Shown here in pieces: positions 42,525 through 50,963 of a DNA stretch of 64,000 nt. A program made the translations under genes and the position numbers. How positions within the stretch are numbered: the stretch's first letter is position 1; each line of letters opens with the position of its first letter. The notes under the pieces are model-generated. The model had not been told where the DNA came from, made no database searches, and was given only the letters and a program-made list of their open reading frames with translations. Origin of the DNA: Acidobacteriota bacterium (GTDB taxonomy: Bacteria; Acidobacteriota; Terriglobia; Bryobacterales; Bryobacteraceae); NCBI GenBank assembly GCA_025352795.1, contig JANXSF010000087.1:1-64000 (forward strand), in the 5' to 3' direction.

Positions 42525-43886
42525 TTAGTGGGCGAGTGTCCCCAAGTATCGTTGAGCAAATTCAATAAAGGTCGGCCAGTTGGGACCGGGCGTATGACCA
42601 CCACTGTGCTGCCGAAAGCTGATGTCGCCATTGATGAGGGATGTTTCCAAAGCAGGAAATATTTCCGTGGCCATATCTTTCTTGCCTAGTAACTTGTATA
42701 CCGGTCCAGCACCAGCAGCGGCCATGAACATACCCTTGGCATCTACCCAGGCATCGCCCTTGTCCCCTGCACCAATGAACACGGGCCTTGGCGCACAGAG
42801 AGCCACCAATTCATGAGCGTCAACTGGAAGATCGCTCCATTTCAGCGGACCCGCATATTTCATGAAGTTGCCTGCCATCCAATGATATTCGTTGGCCGCA
42901 GCAACATTTTCCACTATCTCCCCAAAATTACGACGATGAATTTTCACACCGCCTTCACCGGAGGAACTGACGTAGGCGATGGCGAAACGGGCATCGTCGG
43001 CCATGGCCACTGCTGTTGCTTTGCCGTATCGCGAATGTCCTTCCAGTCCGATCTTTTTTGCGTCAACCGAATTGTCTGTTTCAAAATAATCAAGCGCCCT
43101 GCTGGCACCCCATCCCCAGGCTCGCAAAGCACCCCAATCATCAACCTTGCGCGATTGGCCCTTATTCACCAATCCGATGATGCCTTGTGTTAAGCCTGCC
43201 CCGTTATCGGCCTGAATGCTGGCCGGAACAATGGTTGCATAACCCCAACCCTTGGCCAGCACCTGTTGCTGCCAAGTGGGACCAGTAACGATTGGTGCGG
43301 GTGGAAGTGGAGGAGCTCCGGCAGGTCGTGGAAATCCGCCAATGAAACCGAATTCCATGATCACTGGGACAGGCACAATGGCATGGGCCGGGGTGGTCAA
43401 CGACACTTTGATTTCAACCACCACTTGCGGGTAAAGGGAATTGTCCACGTGTCCGGTGAGCAGTTTCGTGATCACTGGAGTTGTGCCGTTCATTTCCGTC
43501 TTGGTGCTGGTCACTTCCCACTTTACTTTAGGAGTCACTTTGGGCATGCGACCGTAAACTTCACGATCAAAATCCTCAACAATTTCTGGGCGCCGTTTGT
43601 CCCACCAATCTTTCGCAGACTTCACTTTCTTGCCGTTTTTCAGCGTTAGCGGATCGGGCAAGGTCGGATAAGGATTGGCTTTGGACTCGTCGTAATTCGC
43701 AGCATTCGGAGCTTTATCGTTCCGGCCATCAGCACCACGCCGAAGAGTTGTGATCTTCAGAAGATCCATCATTTTCTTGTGATCCTCTTGGGTGGCCACC
43801 TGGGTGGGGGTTAAGGCAGGGGGAACTGGGGCCTGAAAGGCTAAACTGATCAGGGGAATACAGATTGCGAGGCTGATTTTAAGCAT
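42525..43886 (-). CDS. CE15-like glucuronoyl esterase (alpha/beta hydrolase)
   Basis: Start at ATG 43886 (453 residues), preceded by GGAG; the TTG at 43898 is inside that SD. Leader LKISLAICIPLISLAFQ. The family pattern LTLKNGKKVKSAKDWWDKRR and EIVEDFDREVYGRMP is followed by the nucleophile motif GLEGHSRYGKATAVAM, VSSSGEGGVKIHRRN and the catalytic-His region RQHSGGHTPGPNWPTFIEFA. CE15 enzymes cut ester links between glucuronoxylan and lignin; the canonical GCSR is GHSR here. Secreted plant-biomass role likely. Confidence 0.87.
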   Translation of the reverse strand: MLKISLAICIPLISLAFQAPVPPALTPTQVATQEDHKKMMDLLKITTLRRGADGRNDKAPNAANYDESKANPYPTLPDPLTLKNGKKVKSAKDWWDKRRPEIVEDFDREVYGRMPKVTPKVKWEVTSTKTEMNGTTPVITKLLTGHVDNSLYPQVVVEIKVSLTTPAHAIVPVPVIMEFGFIGGFPRPAGAPPLPPAPIVTGPTWQQQVLAKGWGYATIVPASIQADNGAGLTQGIIGLVNKGQSRKVDDWGALRAWGWGASRALDYFETDNSVDAKKIGLEGHSRYGKATAVAMADDARFAIAYVSSSGEGGVKIHRRNFGEIVENVAAANEYHWMAGNFMKYAGPLKWSDLPVDAHELVALCAPRPVFIGAGDKGDAWVDAKGMFMAAAGAGPVYKLLGKKDMATEIFPALETSLINGDISFRQHSGGHTPGPNWPTFIEFAQRYLGTLAH

Positions 43887-44058
43887 GAAACGCTCCAAAA
43901 ATGTAGCTTAGAAGGCCTTATCATACTCTTATTTACGCTAAACAACGCACTAATTGTGCATTTTACGCCTTCCGCTAGGACATTCCACTTGGAATAGTCT
44001 AAGGCAACTTCCCGATCATGGCGGCCAAGTTTACCGCCGATAAACACTTTATAGCCTC

Positions 44059-44673
44059 ATGCGTTTACTCTGGATCCTGGTTCTTACTCAAATTGTGTCT
44101 GCTTCTGAATTCGTCATTTTGCGCAACGGATCAAAATTGGAAGCGGAATCACGTTCCGATGAAGGGAACACAATTTTCCTGTTGCAAAAAGGCGGCATCA
44201 CGTTGATTTTAGATCGGTCAGAAATCGCCGCACCAGCACCTGCGCCAGGGGTTAAACTGGTTGCCCGCGTTGTGGTGGAACCATCCAGTTTGTTGGTAAA
44301 CAATATGATCAGCAATGCAGCAGCAAAGCATGGAGTTGATGCGGATTTGATTCACGCAGTGGCCGCTATGGAATCTGGCTATCAGCAAAGTGCACGGTCG
44401 AACCAGGGGGCTATTGGGATCATGCAATTGATGCCCGCAACAGCTCGTTACTTGGGTGCAGACCCATCGGATGCGGCTCAAAATATTGATGCGGGCACGC
44501 GTCTGCTGCGGGAATTGCTGTTGAAGTACGAAGGGAATCCCAATCAGGTTGCATTGGCTTTGGCCGCTTATAATGCTGGTCCAAGTGCGGTGGATCGGTT
44601 CGGCGGTATCCCTCCTTATTTGGAAACGCGTCGGTATGTGAACAAAGTAATCCGCCGCTACAACGAACGCTAG
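44059..44673 (+). CDS. Lytic transglycosylase (SLT domain)
   Basis: 204 residues with a signal peptide (MRLLWILVLTQIVSAS). A short beta segment with FVILRNGSKLEAES (DUF-like, found before SLT domains) is followed by the SLT domain: ADLIHAVAAMESGYQQSARS with the catalytic Glu, NQGAIGIMQLMPATARYLGA and ALAAYNAGPSAVDRFGGIPP. It cleaves peptidoglycan with 1,6-anhydro product. All family motifs are complete. Confidence 0.93.
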   Translation: MRLLWILVLTQIVSASEFVILRNGSKLEAESRSDEGNTIFLLQKGGITLILDRSEIAAPAPAPGVKLVARVVVEPSSLLVNNMISNAAAKHGVDADLIHAVAAMESGYQQSARSNQGAIGIMQLMPATARYLGADPSDAAQNIDAGTRLLRELLLKYEGNPNQVALALAAYNAGPSAVDRFGGIPPYLETRRYVNKVIRRYNER

Positions 44674-44740
44674 CGAGCGAGCAACAAAGTGGGTTGAACG
44701 GGTTGACGTTGATGTAGAATACGTGTTCAGACCACTCACT

Positions 44741-46174
44741 ATGAAAACATTCCTCAGCGTTGTCTTCTTGTCCCTGCCCTTATTGGCACAACAACCGTAC
44801 GATATTGTTTTGCAGGGCGGGCGGGTAATTGATCCTGAATCGAAGTTGGACGCCATCCGTCACATAGGCATCCGCCAGGGGAAAATTGCTGCGGTATCGA
44901 ACACGCCCCTAACTGGCAAAATCATTTTAGACGCTACTGGGATGATTGTTTCCCCTGGATTTATCGACCTGCATTCGCACGGGCAAAATGACGAGAATTA
45001 CCGATTGAAGGCGCAGGATGGAGTAACCACCGCGCTGGAACTGGAAATTGGCGTGGCCGATGTGGACAAATATTATCGGGATCGTGAGGCTGGGCAAGTG
45101 GTGAACTTCGGTGCCACCATCGGACATGTTCCCAGCCGTATGCAAATTATGAAGGACCCCAGTCCATCGTTGGTTCCTACATCAGACGGTGCGTATAGAG
45201 CAGCCAGCGACGAAGAGATCACAGCCATGCGTCGTCGCATTGAAACAGGATTGGCACAAGGGGCGCTGGGCTTGGGTTTCGGCATTCAGTACACGCCCGG
45301 AGCATCGGCATGGGAGATCCTGGAAATGTTTCGTGCGGCTGGCAAAGTGAAGGCACCAGCTTTCATTCATGTGAGGGGAATGGGAAGTTCCGGTTCCAAA
45401 TCAGCATTGACAGCATTGGAAGAAATCATTGCCGCAGGGGTGATCACAGGGACTCCTGTGCACATGGTTCACGTTACATCCAGCAGCCTTCGGCAAACGC
45501 CGCAGGTGTTGGCAACCATCGCGGAAGCCCATGCCCGTGGGGTGGATATTACAACGGAATGCTATTCCTATAACGCCGCACTCACAGACTTGGCATCGGC
45601 GATTTTCACCGAAGGCTGGCAGAACACGTTGGGAATTGACTACGGGGCCTTGGAGTGGGTGGCCACTGGGGAACGGCTGACTGAACAGACCTTTAATCAA
45701 TACCGCAAACAAGGCGGTCTGGTGATCATGCACATGATTCCCGATGCAGCCCTGGAGGCAGCAATCAAACATCCACTAGTGATGATTGCCAGTGATGGCG
45801 GTTTGGAAAACGGGAAAGGTCATCCACGCAGCGCTGGAACTTACGCCCGTGTTTTAGGCCTTTATGTTCGCGAAAAGAAGTGGATAGATTGGCCTGAAGC
45901 GATTCACAAAATGACTCTGATGCCTGCCCAACGCCTGGAACAGCGGACCCCCGCAATGCGATTGAAAGGCCGCATCAAGGTTGGTGCTGATGCCGATATC
46001 ACGGTGTTTGACCCCAAGACGGTGTTGGATCAGGCTACCTTTGGCAAGCCCGGAATCCCCAGCGTGGGCATGAAATATGTTTTGGTAAATGGGCAGGCGG
46101 TGGTGCTGGACGGTAAATTGCAGGAAGGCGTAAAGCCAGGGCGGGGAGTGCGCGCGCCCATCACCAACCGCTAA
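44741..46174 (+). CDS. Secreted amidohydrolase (D-aminoacylase/dihydroorotase-like)
   Basis: Start at ATG 44741 (477 residues), where a signal peptide begins (MKTFLSVVFLSLPLLAQ); GTG 44723 is an alternative. Metal motif PGFIDLHSHGQNDENY, then LELEIGVADVDKYY, FIHVRGM, VHMVHVTSSSLRQTP, IASDGGLENGKGHPRSAGTY and a C-terminal composite sandwich (KVGADADITVFDPKTV). These place it with N-acyl-D-amino-acid deacylases of the amidohydrolase superfamily; export and substrate are inferred. A creatininase-family gene follows 9 bp later. Confidence 0.88.
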   Translation: MKTFLSVVFLSLPLLAQQPYDIVLQGGRVIDPESKLDAIRHIGIRQGKIAAVSNTPLTGKIILDATGMIVSPGFIDLHSHGQNDENYRLKAQDGVTTALELEIGVADVDKYYRDREAGQVVNFGATIGHVPSRMQIMKDPSPSLVPTSDGAYRAASDEEITAMRRRIETGLAQGALGLGFGIQYTPGASAWEILEMFRAAGKVKAPAFIHVRGMGSSGSKSALTALEEIIAAGVITGTPVHMVHVTSSSLRQTPQVLATIAEAHARGVDITTECYSYNAALTDLASAIFTEGWQNTLGIDYGALEWVATGERLTEQTFNQYRKQGGLVIMHMIPDAALEAAIKHPLVMIASDGGLENGKGHPRSAGTYARVLGLYVREKKWIDWPEAIHKMTLMPAQRLEQRTPAMRLKGRIKVGADADITVFDPKTVLDQATFGKPGIPSVGMKYVLVNGQAVVLDGKLQEGVKPGRGVRAPITNR

Positions 46175-46183
46175 ACTTTGAAC

Positions 46184-46984
46184 ATGCGTCTTAGCTTTTT
46201 GCTTGTTCTGATTCTGCCAGTTGCCGCGCAATCCACGCGCGAAATGAACGACATCAATTGGATGGAGTTCCGTGAACTGGTGCCTTCTAAAATCAATACA
46301 GTTTTGCTCCCAACAGGGACACTGGAAGCTCACGGTGTGGCCAACAACGGAGCTGACAATACGGCTCCTGTTGCCATTGCCCGTAAGCTGGCACAGGAGC
46401 TGAACGCGATGATTGCCCCAGCGGTGAACTATGGCATTACCGGGTCGTTGGATGCATACGCTGGCTCCATGACGATCAGCGAAAAGGCCTATCGGGCTTA
46501 CTTGGGGGATATTTTAGAGGGCCTGGCAAAGCAGGGCTTCAAGAATATTATTGTGATCAACGGGCATGGCGGCCCGCAAACTGCGGTGCTGAATGAATTG
46601 GCTGAACAGACGGGTCGTGCGCATCAGGTAAGGACGTTGGTGGTGAACTGGTGGAGCTATTGTTCCGATGTGACGCTGAAGATTTTTGGTGAAGACGGGG
46701 GCCATGCCGGTTGGAACGAGAATGCCATGATCCAGGCCATCGACAAGAAGTTGGTGCATCCGGAACGCTATTCCGATGCCCTGGCGACGGCGCGTCCAGC
46801 GGCTGGATCGTGGTCTGCCTACCCCTTCCCTTCCTCGATTATTCTTTACCAGCCAGGGCAAGGTTACGTGAAATTCGACCAGGCGAAGGCCGATCAATAC
46901 TTTGCCGCGGTGACTGAAAAAACTGGCAAGTTGATCAAAGAAACCATTGCCAAGTGGGACCAGGCAGGCCTTTTTGTGCATTAA
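46184..46984 (+). CDS. Secreted creatininase-family hydrolase
   Basis: Start at ATG 46184 (266 residues; TTG 46178 is alternative). Signal peptide MRLSFLLVLILPVAAQ. Metal ligands of creatininase/FAPy deformylase type: LLPTGTLEAHG, NNGADNTAP, IIVINGHGGPQTAVL, and GEDGGHAGWNENAMIQAI. It hydrolyses cyclic amides or amines; substrate uncertain. Likely cotranscribed with the amidohydrolase before it, which makes a joint amide-degrading pair plausible. Confidence 0.88.
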   Translation: MRLSFLLVLILPVAAQSTREMNDINWMEFRELVPSKINTVLLPTGTLEAHGVANNGADNTAPVAIARKLAQELNAMIAPAVNYGITGSLDAYAGSMTISEKAYRAYLGDILEGLAKQGFKNIIVINGHGGPQTAVLNELAEQTGRAHQVRTLVVNWWSYCSDVTLKIFGEDGGHAGWNENAMIQAIDKKLVHPERYSDALATARPAAGSWSAYPFPSSIILYQPGQGYVKFDQAKADQYFAAVTEKTGKLIKETIAKWDQAGLFVH

Positions 46985-47044
46985 GAGCCTGCAATTGTAC
47001 ATTCGCAAACATTTTCATCAGAAGTTGTTTCAAAATTCACGTAC

Positions 47045-47072
47045 TTGAAAACAGGCCGGGTGTATCTATAGT
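47045..47072 (+). promoter_or_regulatory. Promoter for the PAP2 gene
   Basis: TTGAAA (47045-47050), 16-bp spacer, TATAGT (47067-47072), followed almost immediately by two nested ATGs (47073, 47077). Near-leaderless geometry. Confidence 0.4.
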
Positions 47073-47076
47073 ATGT

Positions 47077-47601
47077 ATGGACATCACTTCCATCATCTGT
47101 AGCGTAGACTTCAGTTTGATGCACAAGGTGCAGCGTTGGAGTGCGCCCCGATGGGTGCGTGTGTGGATGATTTGTGCCACCCGCGGAGGGGATGGCTGGT
47201 TGTGGTACGCCATGGCTTTGTGGATTGTGTTGTTTGGAGGCTCTGACAAGTGGCTGGCTCTAGGAGCGATGCTGAGTTCCATTTCCACTGGAACAGCACT
47301 ATATTTGCTGGTCAAAAAAGCAACCAAGCGTAAACGACCTTGCCATATTGAACCCCATTGTTGGTCCACGTTGTTACCCCCAGACCAATTTTCATTCCCT
47401 TCCGGACATACGATTACAGCCTTTGCGGCGACGGTTCCGTTGTGTGCATTTTATCCGGAATTGACTGTTGGCTTGGTATTTTGCGCATTGAGCGTGGCCC
47501 TTTCCCGCATCATTTTAGGAATGCACTTCTTAAGCGATGTGCTTGTGGGCGCAGCTTTCGGCAGTCTTCTGGGCTGGCTAGCTGTCTATATCTGGTACTA
47601 A
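47077..47601 (+). CDS. PAP2-family phosphatase
   Basis: Start at ATG 47077 (174 residues). The three PAP2 motifs are seen: KKATKRKRPC (motif 1), FSFPSGHTITAFA (motif 2) and LSRIILGMHFLSDVLVGAAF (motif 3 with its His). Five membrane segments. Probably dephosphorylates undecaprenyl diphosphate or a phosphatidate-type lipid at the periplasmic face. The DUF1080 gene ends 6 bp away on the other strand. Confidence 0.9.
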   Translation: MDITSIICSVDFSLMHKVQRWSAPRWVRVWMICATRGGDGWLWYAMALWIVLFGGSDKWLALGAMLSSISTGTALYLLVKKATKRKRPCHIEPHCWSTLLPPDQFSFPSGHTITAFAATVPLCAFYPELTVGLVFCALSVALSRIILGMHFLSDVLVGAAFGSLLGWLAVYIWY

Positions 47602-47607
47602 TTTCGA

Positions 47608-48525
47608 TCAACGAACAAGCGGGGTGATGACCAGTTTGCGAATCTCCACTGGTCCGTGATCGCCTTGCACGCTGATGGGGCCGGGCACTGCTTCATTCCA
47701 ATCGTGGGCCATTGCTGTTAAGCCTTCCACTTCGCCTTTGTCGATCACTTTTTCACCATTGACAATAACGGTCACTTGCCGCCCAATCAACGTTACATCG
47801 TAAGTGTTCCATTCGCCAGAGGCGCGACTGGCGTTCTTCGATGCTGCCGTGCGGCTGTAGAGTGCACCTGTGCCGTGAGTATCCGGTGGTTGACCAAAGT
47901 CGTCAATCACTTGAATTTCATAGCGTCCGCGCAGACCAAATCCGCCGTTAGAATCTTTACCAATGCGGAACTCGCAATGCAATTTGAAATTCCAAAACTT
48001 CTGTTCGCTCACCAAATTATTTGAACTGGCTTTATTGCCCATGATGCCGTCTTTCACTTGCCATCCCAAATCCTGACCAGACACCATAGCTGACCAACCC
48101 TGCAGATCCTTACCGTTGAACAAATCAACTGGCTTGCCCTCTTTCCACTTGCCGTCGTCCTTATCCTTGAGCACCGGCGCGCGATGCCCCGTCCAGGTCA
48201 ACTCCGACTTTGGATTCCCACCCACTGTGAAGTTACCTTGCAGCAGCCCTTTTATTAATGTGGCTTTATAGATTCCTTTGTAGTTTGGTCTGGTAAAAAC
48301 AAATTCCAGGGTATTGTTTTTGACCGCAATTTCTGGAATATCGTTCATATCGCCACCGGGGGAGCCGACGAAGCGACCCTTGATTCCAGGCGTACCCGCG
48401 CCACTGACCTCCAGCCACCACACTCTATGACGCGGTTCCTTGGGGACTTCAATGTTCCATCGACCGTTGAAATCTTTGTCGGCAGCAAATAAAGGGAGTG
48501 TTAGAAAGAGCAGAAGGAGTCGCAT
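47608..48525 (-). CDS. Secreted DUF1080 protein (3-keto-disaccharide hydrolase-like)
   Basis: 305 residues with a signal peptide (MRLLLLFLTLPLFAA). After a lipocalin-like N-terminal half (GRWNIEVPKEPRHRVWWLEV, ELTWTGHRAP) comes the DUF1080 concanavalin-like domain: PVDLFNGKDLQGWSAM, FKLHCEFRIGKDSNGGFGLR, GRYEIQVIDDFGQPPDTHGT, GEWNTYDVTLIGRQVTVIVN and PGPISVQGDHGPVEIRKLVI. DUF1080 proteins hydrolyse 3-keto-glycosides made by GFO/IDH-type dehydrogenases, matching the oxidoreductase at 1956. Confidence 0.88.
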   Translation of the reverse strand: MRLLLLFLTLPLFAADKDFNGRWNIEVPKEPRHRVWWLEVSGAGTPGIKGRFVGSPGGDMNDIPEIAVKNNTLEFVFTRPNYKGIYKATLIKGLLQGNFTVGGNPKSELTWTGHRAPVLKDKDDGKWKEGKPVDLFNGKDLQGWSAMVSGQDLGWQVKDGIMGNKASSNNLVSEQKFWNFKLHCEFRIGKDSNGGFGLRGRYEIQVIDDFGQPPDTHGTGALYSRTAASKNASRASGEWNTYDVTLIGRQVTVIVNGEKVIDKGEVEGLTAMAHDWNEAVPGPISVQGDHGPVEIRKLVITPLVR

Positions 48526-48561
48526 ACAAGTGAAGTGATATCTAATATCATAGACCTAATC

Positions 48562-49701
48562 ATGAATGCTCTTTTATTGAGACGTGCGCGATTGGCTGGC
48601 GCGCAAACTGTTGCGACGCAGGCTGGCAGTGACCCATCTTCGGCAGCCATCGCCGATGTGAAACTGTGGCGTTTGCGCGAACCCATTTCACGACGTGTCT
48701 ATTCCGTTATCCGTATTCGAACTCGCGGTGGGTTGCTTGGATTTGGGGAAGCCGGTGCAGTTTCCAGTGAAGAACTGGTGCGTGGTTCACAAATAGTTCA
48801 GGGCAAGGCGGTGACCTCCTTTGAAGTGCTGGATCGTCAGCTAACGGTCACGCCCAATCTGCAACCGGCCATCAATATGGCTCTGCTGGATATCGTGGGG
48901 AAAATCGCCAATGCCCCGGTTTATCAGGTGTTGGGTGGACCCACGCGGCATAAGGCGCGGGTGATAACAATGCTGGAAGGGGCCACGGATGCTGAGTTGG
49001 TCGCATCAATGAAGAGTGCTTCGGCGGCAGGGTATCGTGCATTTATAGTTCCCTTACCTACCGCCCAGTGGCGCAATAATGGCAAGCAGTTTACCGATGC
49101 GGTAACGAATCGATTGAAAGCTCTGCGCGCGGAAAGTCCCAATGCAGATTTTGTATTAGACGCAGCAGCGAAGTTGACTGCGGGAGACGCGGGGATGATC
49201 GCAGCGGCACTGGAACCATTCCATATTCTGTGGTTCGATGAACCGACGCCGGATTGGAATCGTAAAGTGGCGGCGCGAGTCAGCCAGGAAACAGTTACCC
49301 CAGTTGGTTTCGGACGCACGGCACGGGCTGGCGACTTTCAGGAATTGCTACGGGAACAGGCAATTGACGTGCTGCGTCCGGGCTTGCAACAACACGGAAT
49401 TTCCAGGCTGCGTCGACTGGCCGCATTGGCTGAACCCTACTACACGGCGATTGCCCCCTTTCACGACGGAGGTCCAATTGCAACTGTCGCAGCATTGCAC
49501 ATGGCGGCATCTGTTCCTAATTTCTTCATCCAACAAATCCCCCATGCCAACAATGAAAAAGATAGAGCGATGAGGGCTCAACTTTTCAAACGACCAGAAG
49601 TCATGGTTAAAGATGGCTTCACTTCCCTGCCCTCAGGACCTGGGTTGGGAATTCAAGTGGATGAAGATGCGCTAATGCGCTATGAGGAGCGACCTGCATG
49701 A
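48562..49701 (+). CDS. Enolase-superfamily protein, active site degenerate
   Basis: Start at ATG 48562 (379 residues; 48535 also possible). The mandelate racemase/muconate lactonising fold is clear (GLLGFGEAGAVSSEELVRGS, MALLDIVGKIANAPVYQVLG). However the KxK motif is replaced (GYRAFIVPLPTAQ) and the third metal ligand of PIAxGE is lost (GFGRTARAGDF). The Asp after the sixth strand is Gly (DVLRPGLQQHGIS). The first two ligands, D in VLDAAAK and E in WFDEPTPD, remain. Probably non-catalytic or with altered chemistry. It ends in an ATGA overlap with an intact homologue. Confidence 0.8.
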   Translation: MNALLLRRARLAGAQTVATQAGSDPSSAAIADVKLWRLREPISRRVYSVIRIRTRGGLLGFGEAGAVSSEELVRGSQIVQGKAVTSFEVLDRQLTVTPNLQPAINMALLDIVGKIANAPVYQVLGGPTRHKARVITMLEGATDAELVASMKSASAAGYRAFIVPLPTAQWRNNGKQFTDAVTNRLKALRAESPNADFVLDAAAKLTAGDAGMIAAALEPFHILWFDEPTPDWNRKVAARVSQETVTPVGFGRTARAGDFQELLREQAIDVLRPGLQQHGISRLRRLAALAEPYYTAIAPFHDGGPIATVAALHMAASVPNFFIQQIPHANNEKDRAMRAQLFKRPEVMVKDGFTSLPSGPGLGIQVDEDALMRYEERPA

Positions 49702-50963
49702 TGGATCGTAGAACATTTTTGAGCGCCTGCGGCTGCGCGCCAATGGCCATGCAGGTGGCAACAGAAACAGACGCGTTCAAAAGCATTGGAACTAAGGTTC
49801 GCATTACGCGGATGAAAGTGTTTGGCGTATCTCTTACTCCTGATTCTGATCGCCCTTATGTGTTCGTAAAAATTGAAACTAGCGCCGGTGTTGAGGGTTG
49901 GGGGGAAGCCACGTTGGAAGGCAAAGCGGCGGCAGTGATGGCCTGCGTAGTGGATTTTAAGGAGCATATTCTGGGTGCCGATCCGATGATGGTGGAACAC
50001 TTGTGGCAATCGATGTATGTGCACTCCTTCTACCGTGCGGGTCCGGTGATTGGTTCGGCCATTTCGGGCATTGATCAGGCACTGTGGGACATCCGCGGCA
50101 AGCTACTGGGATTGCCAGTGTACAAGCTGCTGGGCGGACCCATGGACCTCAGAGGCGTGCGCGGTTACTATCACATGCGCGGGACAACTCTTGAGGAACT
50201 TCGGGCGCAAAGGGATATTGCAAAGAGTGAGGGGATCACTTGTTTCAAAGGCGGCATTCCAGGCTACTTCGAATGGATTGACACTTCCGCAAAAATCAAA
50301 CAGGCGGTGCAATCCATGGAGCGTTTGCGCGAAGGGCTGGGGCCGGATATCGACATTGGAGTTGACTTTCATGCCAAGACGTCGCCTAGTGTGGCGTCGA
50401 TTTTGGTGAAGGAAGCGGAGCCTTTAAATTTACTATTTATCGAAGAGCCCTGCCCACCAGAAAATGTGAAGGCCATGGCCCGTATCTCAGCGCGAAGCAC
50501 CACTCCCATTGCCACTGGAGAAAGATTGATTGCGTCGTATGGTTGTCGGGAATTGATTGAAGCGGGAGTGGTAGATATTTTGCAACCGGACATTAACCAT
50601 GCGGGCGGCATCACAGCGTTGTGGAAGATTGGGGCAATGGCAGAGTTGGCAGGAATCTCAATGGCGCCACACGCCTGCGAAGGGCCTATTGGCGGCTTGG
50701 CAACGCTTCATGTGGATGCAGCGACTCCGAATTTTCTGGTTCAGGAAATTTGCAGTGGGGTGAAGCCAGAGATGAAAGAAAAAGTATGGGAAGAATGGTT
50801 AGGATTCCCGGCGATGCGCATGGTCAACGGTCGATTTCCGTTACCCGAAAAGCCAGGACTTGGATTCACGTTGGATGAAGGCAAGTTGAAGAAATATCCA
50901 TTTGGCGGCACGCGATCCATGGCCCGCGTATTTCACGAAGACGGATCTGTTGCGGAATGGTAG
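49698..50963 (+). CDS. Enolase-superfamily sugar acid dehydratase (galactonate dehydratase-like)
   Basis: 421 residues. Tat-type leader MMDRRTFLSACGCAPMAMQ. Complete active-site set: K in GITCFKGGIPGYF, metal ligands D (DIGVDFHAK), E (LFIEEPCPPE) and E (IATGERLIASYGC), DILQPDINHAGGI and the His of MAPHACEGPIGG. The length and the APHACEGP motif match D-galactonate dehydratase-type enzymes; exact sugar acid unknown. Coupled to the degenerate paralogue. Its 3' end overlaps the reverse TgpA gene by 31 bp. Confidence 0.87.
   Translation: MMDRRTFLSACGCAPMAMQVATETDAFKSIGTKVRITRMKVFGVSLTPDSDRPYVFVKIETSAGVEGWGEATLEGKAAAVMACVVDFKEHILGADPMMVEHLWQSMYVHSFYRAGPVIGSAISGIDQALWDIRGKLLGLPVYKLLGGPMDLRGVRGYYHMRGTTLEELRAQRDIAKSEGITCFKGGIPGYFEWIDTSAKIKQAVQSMERLREGLGPDIDIGVDFHAKTSPSVASILVKEAEPLNLLFIEEPCPPENVKAMARISARSTTPIATGERLIASYGCRELIEAGVVDILQPDINHAGGITALWKIGAMAELAGISMAPHACEGPIGGLATLHVDAATPNFLVQEICSGVKPEMKEKVWEEWLGFPAMRMVNGRFPLPEKPGLGFTLDEGKLKKYPFGGTRSMARVFHEDGSVAEW

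Noticed and set aside
43918-43945. Possible promoter for the CE15 gene (TATGAT with TTGTTT)
   Set aside because: The spacer is 14 bp, too short for a normal sigma-70 promoter.
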